Position numbers and translations under genes: made by a program
Notes under the pieces: model-generated
What the model was told of the DNA's origin: nothing
Seen by the model: only the letters and a program-made list of their open reading frames with translations
Databases searched by the model: none
Origin: Boletus sp. NGJ
Taxonomy: Eukaryota > Basidiomycota > Agaricomycetes > Boletales > Boletaceae
Length of the DNA stretch: 64,000 nucleotides
Assembly (NCBI GenBank): GCA_019096195.1
Contig: JAGTXK010000039.1
Span: forward strand, 166,641 to 230,640
Direction: 5' to 3'
Shown here: positions 1 through 12,399 of the stretch, piece by piece
Layout of the letters: every line of letters starts with the position of its first letter
How positions within the stretch are numbered: position 1 is the stretch's first letter

Positions 1-352
1 CACCGCACTAGCGCACCAGCGATCTTGGGCGAATCGGAATACAAGGCGGGAAACATGTCGCAAAACCACCGAGATTTGTATCGTTGGACAATACGGAAAG
101 CGATTGGAACACAGAGTAGCATCATACAAGATACGATATCAATGAAAAACGAACGTGAGGGGCTGATCGTGATTATCCGAGCGAAAGGGGAAAAAAAAAA
201 AAAGGCATCAAAGATCCATCCATCGCGAGTAGAGTACCCATCTACAACACCCTTTCAGTGTTATTTTTCTTGGGACAGGAAGAGGTCGTCAACTGTAAAC
301 GATGTGATCAACATATGTGTATGTAGGAGTGGCCGAGAACCCGAACCAATAC

Positions 353-550
353 TTAATAGTCGACACCGCCGCTACCGTAGCCTGAACCACTTCCCCTCTC
401 CGAGAGGGCCTAAAACACGAGAGGAGTTGGATGGGTGGAGACACAGAGTAAACGGTGGGAACCTACCTCACGTTTTGCCACGGGGACGGCCGCGGCAAAG
501 ACACAGGACGCTGCTGAGAGCAAGAAGAAGGCTGCGAGAGAGAGACGCAT
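353..550 (-). CDS. Small secreted peptide precursor with Kex2-type site (46 aa)
   Basis: Two exons on the minus strand (550-467 and 409-353) flank a 57-nt GT...AG intron. The splice is phase 0 and gives 46 residues. The start MRLSLAAFFLL and the hydrophobic stretch up to about residue 21 form a clear signal peptide. A dibasic KR at residues 26-27 follows, as in Kex2-processed fungal propeptides. The predicted mature tail is about 19 residues, rich in Gly and Ser, and ends GYGSGGVDY. There is no Cys in the mature part, so it is not a hydrophobin or a cysteine-rich effector. It has no CaaX motif, so it is not a typical basidiomycete pheromone. I do not recognise the family. An in-frame upstream extension to 736 exists, but the signal peptide argues for the ATG at 550. 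Confidence 0.55.
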
Positions 551-1448
551 GGTGTAGATATTGAAAGTGGGTTTAGCCGTCAGAAGAGAGTTGGCGTGCA
601 AGTCGGTTGAGGGACTGGACGCCTGGCGAAAGAACGTTGCGCATTTAAGTATGTGTGAAGCGGGCCTGGAAATGCCCTGAAAAAAATAACCACAGGGTGG
701 GTTTAGCGCGCTCGATTGACTGGACGTTTTCGTCACGGCTCACATCATCATTTCAAAGAAGCGAAGAGATGAACGCCCAGGTGACGAGTGCCTCATCCTT
801 GAAGCGGAACTCGACCAGCTGAGGACACGTTTTTCGTCCCAGCGAGTCATGGATGACCACGGCGACTCCAAGACGCACCGATTGAGAGATGGAGGCTATT
901 GACGAGTGCCAAGTCGATGAGCATGCAATGGTTATCGCGGCCTATCGCAGTAAGATCACTGCGCACTTGCCAGATGAGGGTATTTTGGTTACGTCGCCCT
1001 GGTACCTGTGCCTATGCAGGTCCGAAACAGACTGCGGAAACAGAAACGTACGCGGCGCCCTCTGCTGCAAGAATATTGTCACGTTCACAGAGCAGCGATC
1101 GACGAAGGGAAATTAAGGGACTCGAGCGAACAAAGGGTCGGCTAAGTCGGATCATGTCATTGTCAAGCCCCACAGCGTATAAATTGCAATGCACGAGTCG
1201 ATATCTCGTCCGGACCGAGGACGCGCCGGTCAGTTTGCACGTTCCACATGGACAATGTGCGTGATGTCATCGCGTGAGTCACGTGGGTGGTCCGTGCACG
1301 CTGACGCGTTGTTGACTGGTGTGAAAAAAAGCTGTGATTTTATGTACTTGATTTTGTTTTCTTTTTTCTTTTTTCTATTTTTTTTTTTTTTTTTTTTTTT
1401 GCGAGATTGTACGGTTTCCGATCAGCCAACGTCGACCCGACTGTCATT
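551..1448. other. Intergenic, divergent promoter region
   Basis: No supportable gene. Open frames here are short, lack splice support and overlap each other. The stretch lies between the minus-strand secreted peptide gene and the plus-strand gene starting at 1449, so it should hold both promoters. Confidence 0.5.
1378..1400 (+). promoter_or_regulatory. Poly(dT) tract upstream of ATG 1449
   Basis: An uninterrupted run of 23 T lies 48 bases before the start codon at 1449, preceded by further T-rich sequence. Poly(dA:dT) tracts of this kind commonly mark nucleosome-depleted fungal promoters. The role here is inferred from position. Confidence 0.4.
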
Positions 1449-3782
1449 ATGGCTGCAGCGGCTGTATCGCTCGCCTGTCCACTTCGCCGCTCGACCCGGC
1501 TCGCCCACGCCCACTCTCACCCGCCCACCCGCCAGCACCACAGACTCAAGTCCCACCACCCACGCCATCCACCCAGACCCACCCCAGACCCTGAGCCTGA
1601 CCAGGACTCCTCCTCCTCCGACCCCGAGAACGAGCTCACCCCCCGCGCCCTCCGCGCCCTCAAGCGTCAGCGACTCGCCCTCGACCCCGATGGCCTCCCC
1701 TTTTCTACCTGCTCCCGCCCGAAGAAGCGGCGGAAGCATCCCATACCCCTTCCCCCAAAGGTCAGTCGTCTGTCCACACCACACCACCACCTCACACCAC
1801 CACCTCCCCAGCGCCTATGTTCCCCATCTTTGACGCCCATCCATTCCCAGACCATCGACGGGTAAGCCCACCCTCTCCGCTTGAATCCCCTCTCACTCGT
1901 GCCCACAGCCCGCACAGTACCGCCACCGCCAACCCAACGTCGCTTCTAGCAGACGAGAATCCCCCCTCGTCGCTCGTCGCCCCTCTGACCACGCTTCATA
2001 ATGGGCCGTCGATACCTCTTCACGATATACGCTCGGCTGCATCCAAACCCGAGCTTTCGATACCCCTCCCCCCGCCTTCCGCAGAGCCATCGCACCCCAT
2101 AGCGACACCCTCTAATCCCTCTTCGCCCGAGCCACTCACACCCCTCACACCCCTGACCCCTTCTCCCGAATCATCCCCATCTCTCCCCGGCCACGACCGA
2201 CAACTCCTCCCGCTCTCCCCCCCGCACGATCCTCTCCCCCCTCCAGTATCTCTAGACACCCTCCAGATTCCAGATTCCACCCCATCTGCCTCGGGCACAC
2301 TCACTACGGATTCTTTTACGCCCCCTCCATTATCTACGCCCCCCATATCGCTAAATCCCACGCTCGATACCCTTATCCCATTCGAGGGCCTTCATCCGCC
2401 ATTTGACCCCGAGTTATCGGTACAACCATCAACGCCACCCCAATTACAAGGTTTAGAGCTTCAAGACCAATTTCATTCATTTCCACCACCCCAGCTTTAT
2501 GTACCTCCAAATCCTGTGTTTGTCCGTGATCGAGAAATCAATATATGGAAACTGGCTTGTCAAGAGCGGGTAGATTATTTGTGCGTCCGCTTCTTTTCGC
2601 CTCCTTTCTCGCTACTCCCCATTCCCCTTTGATCCGCTTTGCGTATATATTTAGATGATGTCATTTGCTAACTTGCCTCTCAGATTACGCCGCTATGGGA
2701 TCGATTATATCAAGGCACTCGTCGAATCAGAAGCCCGCTCACAATCAACGTCATCCTCATCAACACCACAGACCAAATTCCGTCTCTATACCCCCGCCAG
2801 CTACACCTATTCATCCTCCTCCTGGGGGTCCACCTCTGGTCCCCGCAAGGCATTCCCCGTCGATGAAGAGGGCGACGATCCGGATCCAGCTTGGCCCATG
2901 GATGATGCCGATTGGGTCGATGCCGATGTCGACATGGAAGACGAGGACGAGGACGACTATGATGACGAGGACGATGCTGTGGACGGTGAGGCAGAGCGCG
3001 AAGGCGAGGCGACCCTGGAAGCTGTGCAGGGACTGGTCATTGCAGATGCTCCAAGCCAGCGTGACGCTGCGGTTGCCATGCAGGTCGACGACGCGGTCGA
3101 GGTGATGCAGGTGGATAGCCCAAGTCTGGACGGGCGGTTGGCGACAAAGGCACCTGTCAGCTCCGAGCCACAGGTCCCGCTACGTCCAGCATCCTCCGCG
3201 GCTGACCCGTCCCTACGTCCCTTGTCGCCTGTCCCCCATCCATACCCGTCGTCTCCACCTGTGACGCCACCCAGTCTTCCACCTCTTTCATCATTGCATG
3301 TCCCTCTACTATCCGAACCGCCCCGTGCTTTCATGGGCCGCGGGACTCCACCAGACCGGCAACGACTGATCGAGTGGAGTGGCTCTGGACGTTTTGCGAC
3401 AAACGGCATGGGACCACCGCTCTACCTCTCGCCCGTCCCCCAACGCCACGCCAGCACCGACGTGGGCATTGTTCCCATGTCCGTCGACGCGCCCATACAT
3501 CCCTCGCCACCTCACCCCCAGCACGGCGAGTGGACGTCGTTTTTGTACTCGATGCTCGAAGGGGACGGTGTCGGTGTGGGCACGGGCGTGGGCAATGCCT
3601 CGCATGCTTCCGAACCGACGTGGTACGAGCTTGGTTTGGAATCCGTCCCTACGGTCGTCACGGGGAACGCGCCGGAGCTCCCACTCTCTCACCCACACAC
3701 GCACGGGCGGATGCCGGTCGTGGAGCAGGCCGTCGAGGAAGGGAACAACAGCTCGAGCACGTTGCGATTTGCATTGGGTTAA
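1449..3782 (+). CDS. Disordered Pro/Ser-rich protein with acidic segment, unknown function
   Basis: Four exons fit without frame conflict: 1449-1760, an 11-nt micro-exon 1851-1861, 1909-2580 and 2684-3782. The total is 2094 nt, giving 697 aa. The first exon carries a basic patch ending RPKKRRKHP, a plausible nuclear localisation signal. The middle is very rich in Pro and Ser. The exon 3/4 junction gives a short ordered-looking segment around VDYLLRRYGIDYIKALVE, the only part likely to fold. A strongly acidic Asp/Glu run follows at about residues 420-460, then another Pro/Ser region. I recognise no domain. The composition resembles a nuclear scaffold or transcription-associated disordered protein, but this is inference. 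The micro-exon is the least certain part of the model. Confidence 0.6.
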
Positions 3783-4524
3783 GTTCCGCTCCCAGGTTAG
3801 GGTCATGGTATTTATAGAGCTATTATATCATGGATCTCGTCACCTTGTTTCTCTTCTTCGTCATCTGCCCTCACTACAGCTCTTCCGCTTGCCCCTCTGC
3901 CCTCTCATTGCTTGTGCTTTGCTCTGCTCTGCGCCTGCTCGTGCTCATGTGTCGTCGCTGGTCGTCGCTTCCGCTCTCCTGGTGAGCCTTATATCATCGC
4001 GGTCATATACCTCCATATCCATCTCGCTCCCCTCATCATCGTCGCACATATCACTGTGTTTTTGGAATTATAGTTTTCACATGCCATCGCCCATTCTCTC
4101 CTTTGGTATTAATGACACCTCCCTTGATTCGACGTCCGGAATCAACTCCATCACAACTACTCGTGTAGCAATAGGATTAAAACGCCGACGACGGTTGTTT
4201 TTTCTCTTTACCTTTTGGTATCCCATTTCCATGCTATTCTTTCTCAGACGTTTCGTGGGATTGGGTCGTGGGTTACGGTTCGAACCATTTTTTTCTACTG
4301 GATGTTTTTCATCCCTTTCCACTCGAACCTATAGGATAAAAGTCTGTTCTCCTTGTTGCCATCTCCGTATTCCCTCGCACATTCCCCTCTGGTCTGTATA
4401 CCTCTTTTTTTTTCGCCACGAAATGGAATGTTTTTCCCATTCTTTTTTCTTCTGTAAACATGTAAAGAGCACCTTGAGGGTTTGGTGGTGGTACCCCCAT
4501 AATATACATTCTATAGCTGCCACT
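3783..4524. other. Convergent 3' intergenic region
   Basis: This lies between the stop at 3782 (plus) and the stop at 4525 (minus). It is pyrimidine-rich with no supported gene, and presumably holds both 3' UTRs. Confidence 0.5.
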
Positions 4525-7500
4525 TCACGCCCCGATATGAATGAACACGATCCGCTGATCGATAGGGACGACGTCCTTGTCGACCGACTTGGACGCCCTG
4601 TTAAGCGCCCGCGCGGCCTGCGTACAGTCCAACTCGGCCCCGGGAGGAAACAAGTGCGAGTAAAACGCCCTCACCATGTGATGTGCCACCGCGTCGTCCA
4701 CGGCCCACATCGTCCCGATGACGCTCCGGAACCCGGCGAATTGGGTCGCGGCGGCGAGAGAGAGGATTTCGTCTGGGGCGTTGTGATCGCCGACAGCTGT
4801 GTGGCATGCGGAAAGGAATGCGAATTCGCCTGCCACGTTCGTGCCCGTGCTCGTGCCTGCACCTACACCCACGCCCACGCCCGTACCGACGCTGCGGACG
4901 ACATCGAGCACCGTCACCGCCCGATCTCGCAACGCAAACGCAGAGTCAAACGGCTGTACGACATCAGGATGACCATGACACGCGAGATGGGCCCACGCGT
5001 GCGTACCGAGCGCGGTGAGCGCTGCGTCAGCTGTGCTAGCGTCCCCCGAGAGTGCGAAAAAGGGCATCGTGCGCGGGAGGAGGGAGTGGACGAGGACGAG
5101 TTCAGAGTCGATGGTGAGGAGGGTGGGGGAGGTGGAGGTGGGTTTGGCTTGGCCGATCGCGATGAAGGCGGGTGGGGCCGAGGGTGAGGTCGAGGTCGAT
5201 GGTCGATGACGTGCACGGATGAGCGCAGCTAGCGTTGGGGTGTACGAGGAGACGTACATGTTTGGGAGGTTGAGCGCGCCTGTGCGGTACGGCCCTGCCG
5301 CGTGCAGTGGGAGCGACGTCAGCTTCGAGGTGGGACACCACCAGATCCGTGCGCCGCGCGGTAGGAACGTGGTCAGCTCGTCGACGATCGGGCGGACGAG
5401 CGAGTCCCAGAGGGCGCGCAGGACCACCACGACCTGTCTCTCACGCGTCTTTTCCTCGCCGACTCGCGTCGTCGACTTTAGCATCCGATAAAACTCGGCG
5501 GAGAGCGTCGTCAGGTCTTTGAGCGTCGTGGAGGGGAGGGGGACGTGTCGCGGCGGAGCGTCGTGCAGGACGATGAGGGCGTCGCATCGCTGACGGTTGA
5601 TGTTGACGAGGATCACGGGTCCGCCGAGCGCAGCACGCTGCAAGCCCTGGAACGAGGGACGGTCCAGGAAGGACTGGAATCCCTCCTGTTGGCGGATGCG
5701 TGCGACGATGTCCTCTAATTCTTTGGACGACTGTCGGTATTGGCGCGTCGCTTTTTCTGTCGTCAACCGCGACGCCGTCAAGGCTGGCTGCGCAACGGTG
5801 CTCTGCGCTAGCTGAGCGCTCACCCGTTCAAAGTCGGACGCCAACGCGCATCCTGCGTCGCCGGTGGAACGCAGGGCGTCGAGGGGCGTGCGGCTCTGTG
5901 ACATTTGCGACCACAACAACCCGCGTCCTTGCTCCGAGAGTTCGACCGCCAACTCCAGCTCGCCCTGCGCGATCGCACAGGCCGTGGCGTCCGTCGCCAG
6001 GGGGCTAGTGCGTATGTCCCAGCGTTTGTCCAAGAGGGCAGCGTGTCGACTTTTGATGGACGCGGTCGTGAGCAGGTGTTGGTTGAGAGAGGCAAGGGCG
6101 GTCTGATAGGCGAGCAGTGCAGACGAGTGACGTCGCTTCTCAGCGTGTTCGACCCACTCGAGTGCCGCAGCAACGCTCGTGTAACTGTCCATGTGGGTGT
6201 ACGGCGCAGCTTGTTCGTAATACCGGAAGCCGTCCTCCATAAAGCAGGAGGCTTGCAGCTGCGAAAGCTCGTATATGGACATGGACAACTTCGCAGCTTT
6301 GAAACACATGTCGTGGAACACCGGGCTGTCTTTTGAGAGTGTCTGCATGGTACGTTGGAGAAGGTTGACCGCGGCGTAAAGGTCCTTGATATTGCCACGG
6401 AGTTCTGCCCGTACGCGTAGCGCTTCCGCAAGATCTACGCATGTCAGTGGTTGATCATAGAACGAGGCTGGAAAATGGGCGAGAGCTTCTGTGAAGAAGA
6501 CGATGGCGGCGTCGAGGCGTTGGAGACGATCGTGGTGACGTCCAAGCTTGACCAACGCATTGCCATGGTGTCGGCACAAGGTCCCTCGAAAGAGGTGCTT
6601 GGGTGGCATTTGTTCCGCAGCAACACCAAAGAGCTCGACACATCGTTCCAGGTCCGCCAAATCCTCTCGTTCGGTGTAACGGACGGACAATAACGTGGCG
6701 AGGGCGAATGGAACAAGGAATTCCTCATTGACGGCGGGGAGTGTGAGCGCACGAGTGACGCGCTCGATCGCCACATCCAAGTCACCCCCGCTCCTTTGGA
6801 CTTGGAATCGCGCGAAGAGTGCACTGCCCAAGTTGACCAAGGACGCCTTGTAATCAGAGTGTCCGGGCGTAGGGGACAAAATTTCCTCCGCTTCGGTCAA
6901 GAGTACGATCGCTTCGTCCAGCGCGTCACCGGAATCCTGGTGATACTCGAAGCGCTCGCGCAGCGCGTTCCCGAGTTGATTGCAAACAGGGACGTAGTTA
7001 AAGTTACCACGTGTGCAGCTACGCTGGGCGACGCGATAAAACGCAATGGATTCGTCGAGGTCCTTTGGATCCGCACTAAGCTTGAAGCGCGCGGCGAGGG
7101 CGTTGCCAAACTGTAGGTGGGCAGGCACGTACTCTGCACGGCCTTTGGGGAGCGTTGGGACGATTTCGCGGAATACAGCGATGGAGATGTCGATATCTGT
7201 CTCCTCTCGTCCATGCTGGAACTTTTGGAGGAACGCCTTGGCGCGATTGATCTTTAAGGCCACGAAGGCTGGCTCTGCTGGTCGCGTGGAAACCAAAGCA
7301 CGATCGCAGTGATCGATGATGGTCTGACATTCCTCGATGTTTCCGGACCTATAGAAGCAATCCAACAGAGTCGACGTCAGGTTTGCTACCGTTAACGGAT
7401 AATTCGGCTCCTCTGGAGACGAAAGGGCCAACGCATCCTTGCACGTCGAGGCGGCGAAACTGAGATCTTGCATGTCACCCTTGACATTGAACGACGCAGC

Positions 7501-8768
7501 AAGAGCACGGCCATACACGGAGAGCATGATGGGACGCCGGTGAAAACCTGGTTCGCACAACTCAAGCGCAGAGGCAAGCTTCTCGATGGAGGAATCCAAG
7601 TCGGCAATGTTTCCTGCCGCATTGTAGTGGGCGAAAAGCGCGGTTCCGAGATTGAAAAGGGTGATGGGCCGGCCAGAAGATGTCGGGGGTAGAATGTCAG
7701 AAGACGTGGTCAGGTATTGGATTGCTTGATCGAGGTCTTCGATGCTCCCTAACAATGTGTAGCGTAACTGCAGGGCATCACCATAGTTATCGAGGAGCCG
7801 TGAATGGTCCAGATTAGGCACAGTGGAGTGTTCCATCGCTGTTTCATAACAGCCAATCGCCATCTCCATCTTTTGCACATCCTCTTGCGCTTGCTGCATA
7901 AATACAGCGCCGAGGCTCGTGAGATACAATAGATAGCCCTCCTGTCCTGGAGAGCGCAGCTGCAATGCGGACACGTAAAGATTGGCAGCGCTTTCCAGGT
8001 CCTGCAAATGACCGTCTACCTCGGATCTGAGAAACATCGCATCCGCGAGATTCCCCAAAATGGAGTGTCTTGATGGATGACCAGGAGGGCGTAGGTCCAG
8101 ACAGGACTGATAGTGCATCAGCGCTGTGTCTAGATCGGCCCTGTTTCTCGTTCTTGTGAACCGTTCCTTCAACGCACTCGCAAAGTTATTGAGGAGTGCG
8201 TCCCGGTTGAGACTTTCAGGAGGGCAGGTTGATAGAGCAGTGGAGCTGGTTTCAACGATTCTATCGAGGTCCGCCACATCTCCATATCTCCAATATCGGT
8301 TGAGAAGACCACTGACAAGGCTTGCCACTGCTGGGAGGTAAAAAGACTGTTCTGGCGTGCATGACTCCACAGCAGCCTCAAAGAAGCTGATGGCTTGCGT
8401 TAGGTCCCTTGCATCACCCCGAAGCTTGAAACGCTTAATGAGCGCATTTCCCATATTGCATAGAGCTGCGACGTGAAAAAAATGGCGAGGAGGTGCCAAG
8501 TCGAGGACTTGCTTCGTCCGGGAAATGCCTTCATCGAGGTCGTTCGAATTTCCCGAGAGTGCAAAACGAGCCATGAGGTTGTTTGCGAATATGTTGAGAG
8601 CTGAAAAGTACTCTGCATCGTCTGGATCCAGCGATGCCAGTGCTTCTCTTGCGATTTCAACCTTGTCAGGATTTTGGATCTGGGCTGCGACTTGGCTGTT
8701 ACAATTAACCACTTGAGATACACAAGGCAGGCTCAACAAACAGGTGAAACGCACCTTATCTCAACCAT
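4525..8768 (-). CDS. TPR-CHAT domain protein (caspase-like peptidase fold)
   Basis: A 14-nt first exon (8768-8755) splices over a 59-nt intron to 8695-4525. The phases agree and give 1394 aa beginning MVEISQVAAQIQ. The body is a long array of degenerate tetratricopeptide-like repeats, each with an ALxxRF...GDxxDLDxAI pattern every 45-55 residues, as in Agaricomycete CHAT proteins. The C-terminal 300 residues form a CHAT domain (caspase HetF associated with TPRs), including TSLPLHAAGPY. The putative catalytic His is in HLACHG near residue 1243 and the catalytic Cys in FLSACHTA near 1302. The C-terminus VPIDQRIVFIHIG is typical of these proteins. CHAT domains belong to the caspase-like clan CD fold. 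The substrate is unknown, and the TPR array probably senses or binds a partner. No obvious substrate such as a gasdermin is adjacent. A further upstream exon cannot be excluded. Confidence 0.85.
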
Positions 8769-9116
8769 CACTCACGATGGATGAATGGCAACTTATTTGG
8801 GGGCACGCTACTTATCTCGCATTCGATATATATTATATGCGGACTTAACGAAAACGTTGTGATAACAAGGTGTTGCACAGCGCACGCGACAGGATGTGAA
8901 CCGTACTGAGTCTACCATATGGATATTGGAACGCCTCGCAGACGAAGCATGCTTGTGCCACGAGATATGAGTCGCCTCTAAGGTCAATGTGTCCTCTGCG
9001 GGATCGTGTTCTTCATTTAGCCAGAACACGTTCAAGGGATGCCTTGTTAATGTGTTCCCGGGGGGTGATGCAACAAGGGAAGGTCAACGGATGACTGGGC
9101 AAAGGATCGATTAGAG
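8769..9116. other. Intergenic; left edge of P450 duplication
   Basis: No gene. From about 8970 the sequence matches 12750-12890 closely (shared TTCATTTAGCCAGAACACGT), so this is the downstream flank that was duplicated with the P450 gene. Confidence 0.55.
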
Positions 9117-11200
9117 TCACAATCGAGATCGAGATTCTCCGAGTGCAACACACCGAGCAATTCCATTCCTATATTTTACTTCAAACGTGATATCCTTCCC
9201 ATCTGCATCCTTGGCAAGATTGAAATCGAGCGTCGCTAGCATCGTCACCATAGCACACCATAAAGACGCGTCGGCGGCGTGTCGACCGGGACATATTCTC
9301 CTCCCAAAGCCAAAAACGAAGTCGGCTTTGTCGTCAGTTAAAATCCCTTCTGCATCTAAAAACCTCTCAGGGATGAACTTCTCTGCATCAGGGTACCGAG
9401 CTTCATCGCGGGTCATGGCCCTGAGTAAAATATAAACATTTCTACCCAGACAATATAAAAAACACCAATTGCATACCAAATATTTGCAAAGACAGTTGCT
9501 CCTATGGAATAAATGCCATTACGAGCACGTCTCATGAATACGTCTGAAATACCTTTGGGAATGTAGAAACCGACGTAAATATCACTTTTTGTGGTGGCAT
9601 GTGGAGCACCTTCAAGACCGTATCAGTAAAGCTGTTTGGAAAATCGAGTTCATGATCGCACCAAGAGGAGCAGGAGGCTGCCATCTCCATGTTTCGCGCA
9701 AGATCGCGTCGATATATGGCAAGGACGATCTGTCATCAAATTCCGGTAACCTATCGGTCCCCACGATAGCGTCGATCTCCGCCTGTGCGCGTTTCCAGAT
9801 CCGAGGATTCTTAACCATCGCATGCGTGAATGTCGTTAATAATGCACTTGACTGTGGGCTCTGTAAGTGTTGCATTCATTTCCCAGGAGGCACGACATAC
9901 CGTCTCTACAGAACCTACGACCGAGCAGTTCGTTTAATCATTCACATGGACAGCTAGCGTGGCTGGAACCTACCTAAGAAAGCAGTCGAGGAAGTCTTTT
10001 TAAGAGCTTTTTCATACACCGAACGGTACGAGTCGTCGAATTCCTCCATGCGAGTGATATGATCCGATACCATCGAGGGGTTAATATCTTCCTTGGATTC
10101 CTAAAACAATACAAAGTCATTCCCAGCCTGTTTCAGGCGGACGAGACTTACCATACGCCTCTGGACGTACCGGTATGGTGTCTCGATCATCTTGACACCC
10201 CACTCACGGGCCACCCTCGCCTCACGTTTGATCCAAGTCCCAGGAAGCCACTCGGGTATGTGCAACACTTTCAAAATGACGTCAAAAGGAGTTGTGCTTC
10301 AAGTGTACCCAAAGGTGCTCACAAAACGGGAATGCCTTGAGGAGGACTGCCTTCTCGGGCATTAACGCCGGGAATGAAGCTTCAACAAAGTTGTTGATAA
10401 TCGATACCATCTCGTCATTACGGGAGCTTGGTTCGTAGTCATATATGGAACACATCGTGACCGCGGCAGCAAACCTGCAGGATTTTGAGGTTCCTGAAAG
10501 ATGCCTCTAATCGATCAAAATTTTCTTACGTCGAATAGTGAGATATGTAGTCGATTGGATTGTCCATCACATTCAAGATAATCTGGCGTGCCTTGCGGAC
10601 TTGCATCGGATGAAAGTTGACAGCGGCGTCGGCGCAGAATGTCTGATGGAATATTCGCTGGCACAGCCTCCATTGTTCACCGTACTGCGCAAAAGCAAAG
10701 TTGGAATCGTGACCGTATCTGGAAGTGCATCAGTATGCACCTAGTCTATCACAGGACACCCCATTGCGTGGAAATTAGATGGATTCACTCACGGATCAAC
10801 TGTTGCTATGAAAGGACGACTAGAGTACAACTGCGATCGTTTCTCGAGGAGGTCCGTCGCGACGGAGAGTGAGTTCAGGACCACGACATCCATATCCAAC
10901 AGTCGGATGTACATTATATCACCTAAGAATTGTCAGAGTCATGCATTCCAGCTCCGTACCACCGTACTCACCATACGTTTCCTGCCAGTTTGTATAAGTT
11001 CTGAAGGGTTCTTCCCTACTAACAGAGAGGGCATTTCCTAATAATGGTAGAGGGGTTGGGCCAGGGGGGAGACGATATCCCTTCCTCTCGATGCGATTCT
11101 GGATGAGCCGCCGAATCATGTCCACAGACACAACCGCAAATGGAACGAGCAGGGCCGCAAGTAGTGTAGTTGAAGTGGTCCATTCCATCCTTGCTGCCAT
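9117..11200 (-). CDS. Cytochrome P450 monooxygenase, copy 1
   Basis: An intron-rich P450 of about ten or more exons. An N-terminal membrane anchor (LLAALLVPFAVVSVDMI) is followed by the proline-rich hinge LPPGPTPLPLLGN. Then come the helix C motif GEQWRL, an atypical I-helix segment (GSVETSPQ after splicing), the K-helix ExxR in ILRETWRW, the PERF motif in FIPERFLD and the heme-binding loop FGFGRRICPGRH with the ligand Cys. Splices such as PLG/GAPHATTKSDIY and IPK/GATVFANIW/AMTRDE keep the frame through consensus GT...AG introns, so the gene looks intact. It is ER-anchored and uses NADPH-P450 reductase. It resembles fungal OrdA-like P450s; the substrate is not predictable. A near-twin lies about 3.8 kb to the right. 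No polyketide synthase, NRPS or terpene synthase is nearby to suggest a biosynthetic cluster. Confidence 0.85.
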
Positions 11201-12399
11201 GGGCTGTATTCAATAACAATCCACAGCCTAGGACAACACATCTTATAAGGGCCAACTGAGTTTCTGACGGTGAGAATGACCCGCGAAGATAAGAACTTAG
11301 CCCCCGGCTATCCACACTGCCGAGCTCGCCGAAGCGAGGAAGTGACCGCAGGGTGGCAATTTATTGCGTAACCTGTGCTCATTGTTATAATCTAGTCGGG
11401 TTTCTCCGATCAAGTAGAGGTGGTATAGAGCGCCCCCTTCGTATCAGCGCCACGGTCATAGGTAGAAACTTCTCGTTTATCTAGATATGATGACAATGAG
11501 CATGTGGATATCATTGCCACTATCTAATGGGAGCAAACCTCAAACTCGTTTCGGCAATGTGTACATTCTTCGGTTCCTAGGCTGCATCCCGATCATGATC
11601 TATAATCCTTGGTGTCACCGTTCCGCTCTGTCGACATCGACGCTCGACGCTTAATTTCCCCTCACCGCGAGAGTGGGATATACAGCGTCAAGTACAATCC
11701 CAGACACGTGGAATTATCTATTCGATCAGATCCCGGGCGAGGACCAAGGCACGGATGATGCCACACTCGACAGATGCGCCGCAGAGACAGTCGATCGAGC
11801 TGAGGACGTTGCTGTTTGATAGGGAGTAAGGTGTAGATTCGGGGATGGGGTTGCGTGAAGTTATTGGTTGTCGCGTGCTTTTCGCTTTTCGTTCATCCCC
11901 TAAAAGCCCTAGAACCTTGTCAAGTAAGGTGATCTTGTCCAGTTCTGCGTCCGAGCCGATAATTCCCCGGAGTCGACTTACCTACATGTGAGGTTCACAG
12001 CTAGCTGAGTCAGCATCATGCACACAAGGGAGATCAGTGTGCAAGCTGCTGTTTTTCATCCAACACGTTCGTAACAGCTATTCCGTCGAGCAATTGGTGT
12101 AGAGTTTTAGCTGTTCCCGTCAAGTCGAATGGTTGATCAGCCGCGTGTGATGAATGAAAAGATGAAGTTCAGTGAGTAAACAAGTTCGGAGTCCCAAACT
12201 AAAACGGTACTGGCGTCCATGACTTGAACGAGATGAATTATTTCAACGTCCTCGGATTATGCCTCCGCGGAAACCCATTCATTTCCAGTCGTCACATCAC
12301 TCGGAGTGGGCCAATCATTTTGAACGTCGCATGCATTAATGACGCCTATAAAATTCGACCGTCAATATCTCAGGTCAAGATCCAATTTTTGGGATGGTT
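11201..12399. other. Intergenic between P450 copies
   Basis: No gene. The first ~80 bases upstream of the P450 start are shared with the flank of copy 2. Further on, short stretches (around 11460-11600) still resemble 15290-15410, so this is a decayed copy of the P450/F-box intergenic region. The rest is unrecognised. Confidence 0.45.

Noticed and set aside
1189-1833. 214-codon plus-strand frame
   Set aside because: It crosses the poly(dT) tract, giving a Phe run, and overlaps the first exon of the real gene in another frame.
3379-5187. 602-codon plus-strand open frame
   Set aside because: It runs through the end of the disordered-protein gene, the convergent spacer and the antisense of the CHAT domain. 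The composition is arbitrary and no motif is present.
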